A stretch of DNA of 64,000 bases from Symsagittifera roscoffensis (taxonomy: Eukaryota; Xenacoelomorpha; Acoela; Convolutidae). The translations under genes were made by a program, and so were the position numbers. The notes beneath the pieces were generated by a model that saw only the letters and a list, made by a program, of their open reading frames with translations, was not told the origin of the DNA and did no database searches. Shown in pieces: positions 48,714 to 59,349 of the stretch. The DNA lies in NCBI RefSeq assembly GCF_963678635.1, contig NC_087064.1, forward strand, positions 15,369,802 through 15,433,801, written 5' to 3'. The first letter of the stretch is position 1, and each line of letters begins with the position of its first letter.

Positions 48714-49166
48714 TTGTCAAGCCTTCGGTCAGTCGCAGAGGGATTGTTCAGCAATCACTACTCTAACTTACACAAAACGTCTGCAGTTGACTTGTTGTTG
48801 AGAGTGGGCAAGATAGTGGACGTCAAACAGCACCCGGATGCAGACTCGCTCTTCGTGGAGACTGTGGACTTCGGACCAAGTGGAGCTGAAGGTGAAGAGG
48901 GAGAGAGGAGGACGACAATTGTGAGTGGACTTGTAGGAAGAGTCTCGATCGAACAGCTACAAATTCTTCTGGCCGTGTTTGTATGCAATCTGAAACCAGT
49001 GAAAATGCGAGGCATCGAACCGCAGGGAATGCTGCTGTGTGCAGTGAATGAGAACGGAACAGAGCCAGTGCCAGCACCTCCCAATGCACTTCCAGGGGAC
49101 CCAGTATTGATATCGTGTCCCTTGTGTCGACTTCGTGCTCTTCGGTCCCTCGTGTTGGAATGCTGA
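48714..49166 (+). pseudogene. Fragment of a tRNA-binding (EMAPII/AIMP1/TyrRS C-terminal type) domain
   Basis: The plus frame gives an OB-fold tRNA-binding domain: LLLRVGKIVDVKQHPDADSL (about 48793-48850), a VSGLV motif, then CNLKPVKMRG and QGMLLCA, ending ALPGDPVLIS. In animals this domain is found at the C-terminus of AIMP1/p43, TyrRS and some MetRS, where it binds tRNA in the multisynthetase complex. The frame has an upstream TGA and no good ATG (it opens with TTG), so it starts at a splice acceptor or is truncated. After GDPVLIS the family similarity stops and the frame soon ends. An acidic GAEGEEGER loop is unusual. It lies antisense between gag and the 5' LTR, so it is probably a captured or retroposed fragment. 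A genuine host exon broken by insertions is the alternative. Confidence 0.7.
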
Positions 49167-49282
49167 ATCGGGACCCTTGTGTCGCCTTGGTCGTGTGTAG
49201 GTTTCGAAAAGATGAGTTTCGTATCTGCCAAGTTAAACGAAGGAAAAAAGGGAGGGCAAAGAATGAGAGATCAAAAAATATC

Positions 49283-49300
49283 CCTCTGTGGGCGCCAAAA
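49283..49300 (-). promoter_or_regulatory. Primer-binding-site-like sequence
   Basis: Just inside LTR2 on the element strand: TTTTGGCGCCCACAGAGG. TGGCGCCC resembles the complement of a tRNA 3' end with CCA, the normal minus-strand primer site directly after a 5' LTR. The tRNA identity is not assigned. Confidence 0.6.
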
Positions 49301-49825
49301 TGTGCGCCTCAATCTCCACGGATTGTGAAAATATCGAATTTCAAACAATTTAATTCGAGCATTTTATCGGTAAAATAACTCGGTAACAATGATATTTTTT
49401 AACAAACTTTATCATCGGTCACATCGGCAACATCGGCCCCAAAAACACTGCATAACTCAAAGCAGGCTGCAAAAATGGCCCATATTTGTCCTTGAGACAA
49501 ATTGTTCTTTTTAAAGGTCAGTCTTAATCAAGGCTGAACCAAATTAGAGCGAAAAGACGGTTAAAATAGGTTTTGGGGGGATCTAACCTGGTTACGGAGC
49601 ACCCCATCAAGTTCGGGGCATATTTGAGTGCTAGAAAGGAAATGACCTAGGCGGGATTCGAACCGGCGCCGAACCCGCCGGGACGCACCATGTATACGCT
49701 TGGCTACTGTCCCTATATGCATTTACATTTTGGTTAAATTTTATACTCTCACACGTTTGCGTTTATATTCTCACACGTTTGTATTTGCGCTCTCACACGT
49801 TTGCGTTTATATTTGCGCTGCAACA
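49301..49825 (-). repeat. BEL/Pao LTR2 (shared 5' LTR / 3' LTR)
   Basis: 525 bp, highly similar to LTR1. It acts as the 5' LTR of the large element and, because a polypurine tract and integrase end follow at 49826, also as the 3' LTR of a second unit. Confidence 0.9.
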
Positions 49826-50382
49826 TCCTCCACCCTTAAACAAGGAAGAACGGGAGCGAGCTTTACGGTCGGGCGGGTCAGTTCGCTCGTAACGGTTTTT
49901 ATGTCGGCGGATCTCGCGCATCCGTGCTTGCCATAGTGCAGTCTTAGAATACGTGCGAGTGGATAATGTCCACGTGGAGTGTCAGGCTCTATGACCCAAA
50001 CCAAGTCGCCGGCTTTCAACTTAACATCTGACTGGTTGTGCCACTTTGCCCTCCTATTGAGGGAAGGAACGTATTCCCGCATCCACCGTGTCAATATTGC
50101 GTTAGCGTATGATTGCGCTCTGGCGAACCGCTTCTTATGGTCGAAGTTTTCTTCGAAACCTAGCGACGGAAAACTCGCTGCGAGTTGACCAAGGATAAAT
50201 GATTCGGGGTCAACGCCTCTAGATCTAGCGGATCGGAACTAACGGCTGTTATTGGTCTAGCGTTAAGTGATTGCTCAACAAGGCAAAGCGTGGTTCCTAG
50301 AACCTTCTCAGTTACTCTCCTGTTGCCTAGGATGTCATACAAAACGCGCTTGACACTCCGAACTAATCGCTCCCAGGAACCA
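49826..50382 (-). pseudogene. Second BEL unit: integrase C-terminal fragment
   Basis: Nearly the same sequence as 41450-42006: polypurine tract, integrase C-terminus and part of the catalytic core up to GSWERLV. A one-base loss near 50198 (AAGGATAAATG against AAGGATGAAATG) shifts the frame. The copy is joined at CCACCATG (50380-50385) directly to LTR sequence, so the rest of pol, gag and leader is deleted. The join shows microhomology to ACCATG in the LTR. Confidence 0.85.
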
Positions 50383-50484
50383 CCATGTATACGCTTCGCT
50401 ACTGTCCCTATATGCATTTACATTTTGGCTCAATTTTATGCATTTATACCCTCCCACATTTGCGTTTATATTTGCTCTGCAACA
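50383..50484 (-). repeat. BEL/Pao LTR3 stub
   Basis: About 100 bp of the TGTTG-end part of the LTR (ACCATGTATACGCTTCGCTAC to CTCTGCAACA). It marks the far end of the tandem retroelement block. Satellite sequence follows immediately. Confidence 0.8.
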
Positions 50485-50660
50485 TGTTGAGGCCCTTAAA
50501 TCATTATATCAGGACTCAAGTGTTGGGACCTTTAATCCGCTATCCCAGTACCACCTCCAGAACCTGTGTAAAGTTCTCCAAACGCAAAAACTTTTTTTCC
50601 TCTTAAATCCAATGGAAACTGAACTGCAACTTGTTTTTAAACATTTTTGTGGTTGCAAAT
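50485..50660. repeat. Composite satellite remnant after the retroelement
   Basis: Two to three diverged 36-bp units (GAGGCCCTTAAATC, GGACTCAAGTGTTGGGACC) are followed by the standard flank start (CAGTACCACCTCCAGAAC, CTCTTAAATCCAATGGAAACTG). It then loses similarity near 50645. Confidence 0.85.
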
Positions 50661-53312
50661 GCACCAAATCTCCCTATAACTCTAAAACCTAATCCAAAAA
50701 CAAAAAAAAATTCAAAAAAAGTAAAAATGAACAAAAAAGATGTATGTAACTAAAACGCAAAGTCAACAAGGACCGTTTTTCGAAAAAATGTCCGGTACCT
50801 GACTGTCACGCGTTTTTCCTCCCCCTTTCTAACGTTGTTATGGGGCGTTCTTCTACTGGGTTCTAAAAATTGTCTATTTCCGATCCCCCCACCCGATCCG
50901 GTCAGGTTACCTACCTTACTTCGAGTTTACTATCGGGTACCTACGCATTCCAACTCTTGTTTTGAGACTTTAACTTGACCGTTCCAGACTCTAGTTAATC
51001 TATTGTAACTAAATCGACGATATCGATTGTATAGTTACCGTAATGAAGCCCCTTTTTTAAAATTTCCAACCACCAACCTCTTTTTTAACCAGCCCCCTAC
51101 TAACCTCCCCCTTTCTAGCCTCCCACTTAAGCCGAAAAATACCTTAAGTGCGATGGGTGTTTCCCAGCTCTGCTCAAGTAAAAACCTTTCCTCAAAACTG
51201 TGGGGTGCCGCTTATTCACTTTTATACTTATCTCTTATAATATAAAGTGGATTTTAACGATACCCATTTGGCTGAACAGTGCACCCTGGTTATCCCCTCC
51301 TGTTGCTGTATTGCTCTGATCACCCTACTGGTAGTCTGTTCCCAGTCGGGCCTTCTCTCGTTTTTTTCTGATCCCCGTCCTACGAACCACTTTCCCTTCT
51401 GTCTGGTTGCCTCTTCCGGTGAAGTCTTCCAGTGGTTCTCCAAGGTTGCAAGGCTATCTGAAAACCCTTTCAAAGCCCCGAACTCGGGCACCTGCTAAAA
51501 ACTGGTTGTTCGGATCGAAAAAAACTGTCTTATTGAAAACAGTATGAATATACAAATTTGATTAATACGAAGGTTTGATCCACCTAAACTGAAAATCAAA
51601 GCCACTGTCCTTTTTCGATATTTTTGGCAGTTTTTTTCTTCCTATTTCTAATCTTTTCCGTTTTTGTTTCGCTTTTTGTCTTTTGCCTGTTCTTTGTCTC
51701 TCTAAAGGCCCCCTCATTCGTTTAGCTAGGCCTCGTATCGGAAAGCGCACCGGGAAGTTTTCTCGAGTTTATTTTAAAAGCTATCACGGTACAACCAGAA
51801 GGTGGACACGTTCCAGTTGAACCGTACCACCGGTACTCTATAATGGGGCCCGTTGCCCGGAACTGTGTCAAGTGGGTCTGATGCCGTAGTTTCGATGTCG
51901 TAAAAACTCTCAGGAGCGCCATAAAAACACTTTGTAATAGTCGCCTACTTAAGTCGAATATGAGGCTAAGAAAAATAAAACCTATAATCATTGGCTCAAG
52001 GGTCAGGGACACTATCTCTTGTAATTTTGTACCTCATTGAATCGGAGCCTATTCGGTTCACTTGCGACATGAGGTTACAAACCGCGTTACAGCTCAGAGA
52101 ACTTTATCCAAAAAAGCCCCCTCCCGCCACTCTAGAAATAAGAACGCCCCTATGGTCAGGTCTCTATATATCTATAACACGCGAACGCCAATAAAAACAG
52201 GTTTATAAGCTTAAGTATAACGTTTGTTTTTATTAGGACAGTGGATCTTTGATCCATTTCAGAATGATCAACCTAAAACTTGCCATATCTCAACATAATC
52301 ACATTAAAAGCGCTCAAGATAATAGGTTGCGATAATATAATCACATTAAAAGCGCTCAAGATAATAGGTTGCGATAAGCGGTTATGATAATAGTAAAGCA
52401 ACTCTAGAAAATTTTTTTAGATAAATAAGTTTTGTTCGAGAAGTTTTATTCCTTGGACCATTGGGCAGCTTCGGCTGTCCAACTTCCCAGTCAAGTTTCA
52501 CTCTCGCCCATTCAATTGCACTTCTATTCTTGACTCTCGATCCTCGCTATCAGGAACAAGACAACTCTACTGAAGACTCTGGTAAAATTGCGAATAGCAA
52601 TTTTACTCCAGTGATTTCTGTCGACTTTCTCGCAATTTTATCTCGATTTTTCTGACCTAATTTATTTCGTATTTTCAGTTGTCGCGAAAAATGACAGGGT
52701 CAATTCGAATTTTCGAAAAATTACTTTTTATCCCATAACAAGGCCTAAGTTCCAGATTTGACCGACTGGGACAACATGGTGTTCTGCCGTTATTTTTTTT
52801 CCAGGTGCTGACGAAGCTGTTACTTCTGTCGAAAATGATTAATGGGCAGTATGACATTGAGTGGGAATCCTTCTGCACTTTTGATCCAAATTCACGTTCC
52901 GACCCCTTCAGTTTTCCGAAAATCCAACGGGATTTCCAAAAAGGAAATTTTTGGTATGAAACTTGTTGTAGGGCAGTTTTACTGTGGAAACGAGTCGACT
53001 TCAGAAATCCCGGCGGGCTCAAAGGACGTATTCTCAATTTAATGTGGAAGTTCTTTTCCTTCTAACACTTGCTCTTGGATATTCTCATGTTTATGTGAAC
53101 CTTGTCGAGCAAGAAGTTATCTAATGGAACTTTAATCGGACTATATGGGATTTACAATCCCTTTGCTTTGCAAGATTTCACGCTATTATTATATTGTAAT
53201 TATAATTCAAATTGTTTTGAGGAGCCTATCCAGAAATTTAAAGCTTTCCGTAGATAAACTATATTATATTTGAAGCTGTTTTTCTCTCACATAAGTTCAG
53301 TTTCAGTTGATT
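50661..53312. other. Spacer upstream of the bHLH gene; unassigned GC-richer block
   Basis: 50780-52200 is richer in C/G than the surrounding DNA, with pyrimidine-rich plus-strand text. It includes a TATA-like CTATATATCTATA (52162-52174) and AATAAA near 52190, as in an LTR promoter/poly(A) unit. I cannot define ends. Minus frames at 51228-51491, 51562-51750, 51722-52012 and 52675-53037 have no recognised domain. Possible 5' UTR exons of the bHLH gene may lie after TTTCCAG at 52798-52804, unsupported. Confidence 0.4.
52295..52376. repeat. 42-bp direct duplication
   Basis: ATAATCACATTAAAAGCGCT and the following AAGATAATAGGTTGCGAT occur twice with a 42-bp period. This is a recent local tandem duplication. 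Confidence 0.85.
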
Positions 53313-56300
53313 ATGGGTCCTCCCGATCATGTCAATGTACTGGGAGCTCGATCGGCCAAACGCAAGAGTACTCACAACGAAGGTGAACAGGCATATTGCT
53401 TTACTGAGTGTTCGCGAAATTATTAATTGTAAAATTTTTTGGTTATTTTTCTAGTGGAACGCCGGAGAAGGTCGAGAATAAATGATTCCATGAAAAATTT
53501 AGCAGCTCTTGTCCCATACAATTTTAATTCACCAGGAGGAACCTCAAGTCAGGTAATGGTTGAGATCACTAGTAAGCAAGAAAACCCTAAACTGGATAAG
53601 CGAGGTTAATAAAAAACGGGCTTCAATCCGGAAGCAGATAAATGATTACAACAACGAATTGGGCGGTTAAAATTGAAGTGTTAAATTTGAAGTGTTAAAT
53701 TTCCATCCAAAAATTCTTGAATTAACTAAATTTAAAGGAAACATAAATCACAGCATCACTGCAGCAATTAGTATAATATCAATTGTTTTAGAATCTATGC
53801 AAGAGTAATTTGCTAGAGCGAGCAGTGGACTACATCAAGGAGCTGCAGAACCGGGTGTCTCTGGATGACAGATCGCATCTGGTAACTAATCGAAGTTTTT
53901 TTTTGTATCGGCCTTACGGACTGCTATTTTTATTAGCAAAGTAAAGTGGATTTACAGTATTTGTCATTGTGTATACCTGACTGAGCAAAAATGTTCATTG
54001 ATTGCTTAGCTGATTTTTCACACAAGCGGAGCTTGGTTTTTTAAGACCGGTCCATTTAACTGACGGGTACTTTTAAGTACAAATAACTTTGCAAGGTTCG
54101 TGAAGCAAGGGAAGTGCAATCGGGTACTAGACTTTTTTCGCATAAATAACTTTGTTCACCTTCTGAACGCATTCATTTTTTGACATGCTCATTTTTTTTG
54201 AAAGTTCAAATAAAATTACTATCATTTAAGTAGTATTTAATTAAAGCCCGTTTCAGGTAATTATGTTTTTACGCTGTATTCCAGCTTGAAAACGCTTTCT
54301 TATTTCAAACTGGAATACAGATTTTTTCTGTGTTAACAACTTGTTTAACAGAATCACTTGTATCTTGGTTCATAAATAATTCAAATTTGGTGAAAAATTT
54401 CATTTTGGTGAAAAATTTCAGTGTCTCCTGCACATTTAGCCTGGTGGTAACGAATACGCCTGGGACAGCAAAGGTCGTGGGTTCGAATCTGACCAGGAAC
54501 TGTTTTTGTTTTTCAAACTGGAAATCTTGCTTTTCAAAAAAAAGTCCGCCTATAGTTAGTCTGCTATGTTTTGTCTGCTTAGTTGCCACATCTTAGAATT
54601 GTTTTTTTTGTACGCAAGTTTCAATGTAGTTGCTTTCAGTGTTTTGAATTGCTCCCGCAATTTTTAATTTTACTAGCCTTTTCTTCGTTCGTTTTGATCT
54701 TTTTTCTTTTGCTTTTTCGCTCAAAAATTTTATTCGGTTTACATGATTTCGCCTTAGTGTCCTAATTTGGGTTCTTTTCAAAGGAAGCATAAGTTTTATG
54801 TTTCATCCCGGATCGCACAAAATGCTTAAATCTTTAGAATAGTTCCAAGTTTTTCACGACAACTATTATATTTTCGGTTCTACGGAAAATTATTCAAATT
54901 TCGTCGGCTCAGTTGCCGCTAGTTTAATATTTTTTGATTTTTGATTGCATTTGGTTGTGTTTCTAGACGTGTTTTATGCTAATAGAACATGATTCCAGAC
55001 AACATTTTGAGTTTTTTTAGAGTGTGGTTTTTTTCATTTTTTTTAAATTTTGGAATGAAGGGCTTTATTTTCCTGTCTGCTAGCTTGCACTGCTAATTTT
55101 ATGTTATATGGCAAGTGTTGCAAAGCTCCGCTTCGCCTATGTATTTAAAAGTTTTCTCAATTTTTTCGTGTTTGTCGTTTTCGTCCTAGTTTCAGTCGGT
55201 TCATTTTCCGTTTTTTTTTGAAGCGCCATTTTTTATGTGATAGCGTTTCTAGCGCAATTTTTAAAGCATGGATTTGTTCCAAATTAAACAGTTTTTACTA
55301 TACCGCAAAGTTTACATATTTCTAAGTTTACTTAGTCTGATTTTGAGTTTTTTTTCATTTTTTGTTCGTTTTTAAATTTTTTGAACAGTTTCAGTATTTA
55401 TTGCGTAATTTCGAGGGCAACGTATATCCGCTTGCAATCGTTTTTCACTTTTTATTTGGGTCGCAAAAACGTATATAACATGATTTTTTTAATGACAACT
55501 TTTTGCCCAACTTTTGACGCCTTTGTTGCCGCTCGGTAAAGGTTTTCCAGTTTTACGCTTGCTATTAGGAATCGTTATCAAATCGGAATCTTGACCGTTT
55601 TTGGTTAGCAACTAGTTTAACAAATTCACTTGAATCATATTATGTTTGGTTCATATGAAATCAATAGTCAGACGTTAGTTCATCGCACTTGGTCTGGAGG
55701 TAATGCAGTTGCTTTTAAAATCTTATGTCAAGGTTTCGAGTTCTGGCTGGATCTTGTTGCCACCCCACAATGTTATTGCGCCGCAATCAGTTTTCATTCT
55801 AGTCTCAAGTGTACTATACTTGATACTATATCTCAAAACTACTATGCCTGATTGGTATATTTGCCGTGTTTTTCTTGTTTTTTTTCCGCTTAGAAAGTTT
55901 ATTCGGCGCTAATTATTTCGGCTCTTGTTTCGTCGTTTTAGTGTTTAGTATGTTTTGCATCGGTATAATGATAGAGAATTATCATTCAGGTTTTTGATAA
56001 ATCAGGCCGGCTGGCATTGAAAAAAATCGAAAGTTCAATTTTTTTAATCGCTCAAAAATTTTTGTGTCAATTTCTTTTTGACAGTTTGTTTTTGGTTTAA
56101 TTGAGCAATTTTTAAAAATATTTTTCGAGTATCCATTAAGTCAGCAACACGTTATTAAAGCCAAAGGATCTAAAAACAAAAATACCAAAAAAATGGTTGT
56201 CATAAAAAAACTGAGTGTCCACTAAGCCAGCAACACGTGATTAGACGTCAATTGATCCGAAAACAAAAATACTAAAGAAATGTCATAAAAAATCAATATT

Positions 56301-59300
56301 TTCTAAATACGAAAAACTCAATCTCAGAAAAACAGACTAGCAAAACAATCACTAGCATAAAGCAGGCTTTTAGTTTTGTCTGAGCGTCCACTAAGTCAGC
56401 AACTCAGAATTAAACGCCAAGATTTGTGTTTCTCGTCTATTTTTTCAGCCGCGTTATTTTAGCTTAAAAATACTGAAAGCTTGCTTAATGCTAGTGGTTG
56501 TGTTTCTCGTCAGTTTTTCTGAGATTGAGTGTTTCGTATTTCCAAAAAAAAATTGTTCATTTTTTTAAACAACTATTTCATTTGGTATTTTTGCTTTCGG
56601 ATCAATTGGCGTCTAACCACGTGTTGTGGTTGGTGGACGCTCCAAAAAATATATAAAACTTGCTCAATGCTAGTCGTTGTGTTTCTCGTCTGTTTTTCTG
56701 AGATTGAGTTTTTCGTATTTCCAAAAACGGGGATTTTTTCATGATAACTATTTCTTTTGGTTTTTTTGTTTTTAGTTCAATTGGCTTCTAATCACGACTT
56801 AATGGATGATCGAAAAAAAACTAGAAACTTGCTCAATATTGGTTGTTGTGTTTCTTGTTTGTTATTCTGAGATTAATTTTTTTTGTATTTCCAAAAAAGT
56901 TGTTTTTCATTACATAAATTGTTTTTGGTATTTCCAAAAAAGGTGTTGATTTTTTTTTGTATATCAAAAAAGGTGTTGATTTCGTTATGACAATCATTTG
57001 GGCTTTTTGTTTCCGGATTAATTGCCGTCTAACCACCTGTGCTGGCCTAATGGTTGCTCAGAAAATACTTCAAGTTTGCTCAATTGTGGTTGTTGTGCTT
57101 GTGTTTCTCGTCTGTTTTTCTGAAATTGAGGTTTTCGTTTTTCCAAAAAAAAGTGTTAACTTCTTAACGACAATCTTTTCTTTTGGTACGTTTGTTTTCG
57201 GATGAATTGGCGTCTAACCAGGGTTTTTAACCTCTAAACGTTTGTAAAAATTTTAAAGGTAGCTTAATTCTGTTGGTTGTGCTTTTGTGTCTGTATGTTT
57301 TTCTGAGATTGAAGGTTTCTCAGATTTTTTTTGCATTTCCAAAAACATGTTGAAGTTTTTTATGACAACCATTTTTTTTTGGTATTTTTGTTTTTTCGGA
57401 TCAGTTGTCTAAAAACGTGTTGCTGGCTTAGTGGATGCTCAGACAATACCAAAAGGTTGCTTAATGCTAGTTCTCTTTCTCGTCAGTTTTTCTGAGCTTG
57501 AATTTTTCGTATTTCCAAAATTATGATGAATTTTTATGACAACCATTTCTTTTGGCATTTTAGTTTTCGGATCGATCGGCGTCTAACCACGTTCTGCTGG
57601 TTATGTGGACACTCAGAAAATACTTAGAGCTTGCTGAATTGTGGTTGTTGTATTTCTCGTCTGTTTTTGTGTGGTTGGATTGTTCGTATTTCCATTAGTT
57701 ATTTCCATCTCACAGACCATTAAGTAGCTTGCATTGATACGCTTTCGTTATATAGCAAGTGATACGCAGCTCCGCTTCGCCTCTGTGTTTTAAAAAATAT
57801 GTTTTTAAATTGCTGGTCGTGGAACTTTCTGTGCTACTTTAATAGGTACTGGCTATCCTTGTTATTATTTGCGTGATTGGTTTTTATTGTAAAATTTTTG
57901 CACTTCCTAGAAACGTTTGTCTTATTTTTAATTTTAAAGGAACGAATCTATTTTTCACTTATTTAGGTCATTTTTTTCAAATATAATTTTTCCCGGTCTT
58001 GTTTGCAAAATGGAAGCCCCATTAGGCTCTCCAGTAAAAAAGCGTGTGGCGCGTAAAGATGTGATTGAATTTTACTTTCAGAAACAGTATTTTAGATTCA
58101 AGATTTTCCAGCGAATAAAAGTTTTTGCATCGACTAACTGGGTTACTTACAACATTAACATTAAAAATATAAAATCGTGAAAAAGTAATAAAATGTTTTT
58201 TTTTAAACTTTTTCATACTTAATGGGTTCTGCTCATGTGATATTGACTTTGTTACCATGTTTTACGTCGTTTAAATATCATTTCGTGAGGAATGAGGCGT
58301 AAGGCGTAAAGATTTTCGAATTTCACAGTTTTTTTAGTTGAAGTTTACTGTGACATCTTTTTGTTTTCGGCTTAACTGGCGTCTACCCAAGTATTGTCGA
58401 CTTAGTTGCCCCTCCGATTTTGAATACTTAGTTAACGGGATTGATTGTGTTATTCGACATGTGTTTCTCAAATTGAACATCATTCAAGACAAAAGTATGA
58501 AATAGTTTTTAATTTTTTAAGGATAAATTATGCGACTTGTGGCTGCCGTCTCATTTTCTGTCTACTAGCTGACAATGCTATTTTACATGCTCAGCTTCGC
58601 CTGTGTAGTTTTTATGTTTTTCGCTGGACTTCTCGGTAAGAATACATGTAATGTTCAATTGTTTGGTTGCCAAGTGCGGTTTATATACAGTATTCATTGA
58701 TTCCATGGATCGACACCAGTTTAATCCTTTAAAGCGGCTTGCGAGGAGCTCTTTTGCCTGTGCGGTTATTCTTGTGTCGTACATTTTGGGATTTAGTTTT
58801 GAGTCAAGATATTAAAAATAATTGAAATGTTTTCAGGATTCGAAGTTTGATGCCAGTCTTTACAAAGAGATCATTGAGCTGAGAATCCAAAATGAGGAAA
58901 TGAAACGTCATTTGACTCGGACACGAACTACTAGTCAGGTTTCGTCCTGCAACAAATGCGATGCGCAGCTCATCTGTCTCAAATGCAGTGGGCTACTGAC
59001 TCAGTGCCTAGCTGTTCCTAGTTATTCACCGACGATAGAGGCGGACGAATCGTCCCAAACATCGGTTATAGGAATGAAAACTTTGCCTATAGCACCTTCA
59101 ACGAACATTAGTCCGACAACGCTGATATCAACAAGTAGTCTAGGAGCCATTCTGTCTCCGCCATCTAGCCGACCGTTCACTTCGCCGACTATGGTTCACG
59201 TGGACGAATCAACAATATCGTTCAGTAACGGAATCGGAAACATCATAGATCTGAACTGCTCGTTGCCGGAATGCACACTAAGTGATGCGTCGAACGAAGT

Positions 59301-59349
59301 AGAAATGATCAACCGAAACTCAATAGGAAACGAATCGACCAATAGCTAA
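53313..59349 (+). CDS. USF-like bHLH transcription factor
   Basis: Four exons inferred from GT-AG junctions: 53313-53382, 53455-53552, 53792-53881, 58837-59349, giving 256 aa. The basic region and helix 1 (residues ~16-44, THNEVERRRRSRIND) carry His21, Glu25 and Arg29, the H-E-R set that reads CACGTG E-boxes. The loop is Asn/Gly/Pro/Ser-rich, helix 2 is LLERAVDYIKELQ (63-75), and a short coiled segment (YKEIIELRIQNEEMKRHL) replaces a long leucine zipper. A Cys cluster (CNKCDAQLICLKC) and a Ser/Thr/Pro-rich C-terminus follow. HNEVERRRR and the helix-2 spacing point to USF. A Max/Mlx or MITF relative is less likely. A TTTCAG acceptor-like site lies 6 nt before the ATG, so the true 5' end may be an upstream exon or a spliced leader. 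Introns are 72, 239 and 4955 nt, and the last is packed with repeats. Confidence 0.82.
54274..54320. repeat. Perfect-arm hairpin in intron 3
   Basis: CTGTATTCCAG-C-TTGAAA pairs with TTTCAA-A-CTGGAATACAG. The stem is about 17 bp with one mismatch and an ~11-nt loop. It lies ~100 bp before a tRNA-like sequence whose tail also contains TTTTTCAAACTGGAA, so the hairpin arm may derive from that element. Confidence 0.75.
54425..54498 (+). mobile_element. tRNA-like SINE head in intron 3, copy 1
   Basis: TCCTG start, A-box-like TAGCCTGGTGGTAACG, canonical B box GGGTTCGAATC and an ACCAGGA end that pairs with the start (5 bp). The anticodon arm is poor. A similar sequence lies at 55688-55752. These are pol III-type retroposon heads rather than genes. 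Confidence 0.5.
55074..55150. repeat. TCCGCTTCGCCT dispersed repeat, copy 1
   Basis: GTCTGCTAGCTTGCACTGCTAATTTT..ATGGCAAGTG followed by AGCTCCGCTTCGCCTATGTATTTAAAA. Related copies lie at 57716-57790, 58545-58617, 59424-59460 and 62478-62571, all in this gene-bearing end of the window. Confidence 0.6.
55688..55752 (+). mobile_element. tRNA-like SINE head in intron 3, copy 2
   Basis: TTGGTCTGGAGGTAATGCAG and GTCAAGGTTTCGAGTTCTGGC align with the copy at 54425 in spacing and wording. Degenerate stems. Confidence 0.45.
56120..57715. repeat. ~180-bp tandem repeat array with inverted start, in bHLH intron 3
   Basis: Seven plus-oriented units can be followed by the word TCTCGTCTGTTTTTCTGAGATTGAG (near 56500, 56680, 56850, 57100, 57285, 57470, 57650). 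Each is followed by TTTCGTATTTCCAAAAA, TGACAACCATTTCTTTTGGTATTTTTG, CGGATCAATTGGCGTCTAACCACGTG and GGACGCTC. The spacing is about 170-190 bp, once ~245. Before 56430 the same words occur in reverse complement (CAATCTCAGAAAAACAGAC at 56320, GTCAGCAACACGT at 56150), so the array has an inversion point near 56430-56480. CACGTG is intact at 56234-56239 and 56618-56623. Confidence 0.85.
57716..57790. repeat. TCCGCTTCGCCT dispersed repeat, copy 2
   Basis: GTAGCTTGCATTGATACGC..ATATAGCAAGTGATACGC followed by AGCTCCGCTTCGCCTCTGTGTTTTAAAA, directly after the ~180-bp array. Confidence 0.6.
58020..58150. repeat. Possible family A copy in intron 3
   Basis: GCGTAAAGATGTGATTGAATTTTA, TTTTCCAGCGAATAAAAG and AACTGGGTTA occur in the order seen in the repeats at 361-580 and 4240-4400. 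Diverged. Confidence 0.45.
58361..58617. repeat. Right-end unit of the intron repeat (GGCGTCTACC + TTCGCCT parts)
   Basis: TTGTTTTCGGCTTAACTGGCGTCTACCCAAGTATTGTCG, an altered form of the ~180-bp unit, is followed by CTGTCTACTAGCTGACAATGC and CTCAGCTTCGCCTGTGTA. The same two-part layout recurs at 62356-62571. Confidence 0.55.

Larger units (their letters stand above)
40923..49825 (-). mobile_element. BEL/Pao LTR retrotransposon, nearly full-length but inactive
   Basis: Element read on the minus strand. The 5' LTR is 49301-49825, then a primer-binding-site-like sequence, a leader with foreign inserts, gag (about 47850-45300), aspartic protease, reverse transcriptase/RNase H, integrase, a polypurine tract (41450-41461) and the 3' LTR (40923-41449). 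Domain order PR-RT-RH-IN, the DUF1759-like gag block and the integrase C-terminus place it in BEL/Pao. Gag has several frameshifts. Pol is one frame with stops at 44812 and 42484 and an internal RT deletion. It sits in the 36-bp satellite and shares its 5' LTR with a second, deleted unit. Confidence 0.9.

Noticed and set aside
48758-49231. 157-aa minus frame opposite the tRNA-binding fragment
   Set aside because: The plus strand carries the recognisable domain. The minus frame is its shadow.
51228-52012. Minus frames of 87, 62 and 96 aa
   Set aside because: No domain or splice context. They may be part of an unassigned old element.
52100-52240. Solo LTR with TATA-like CTATATAT and AATAAA
   Set aside because: I could not find TG/CA ends, a target duplication or a second copy. 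Mentioned only as spacer content.
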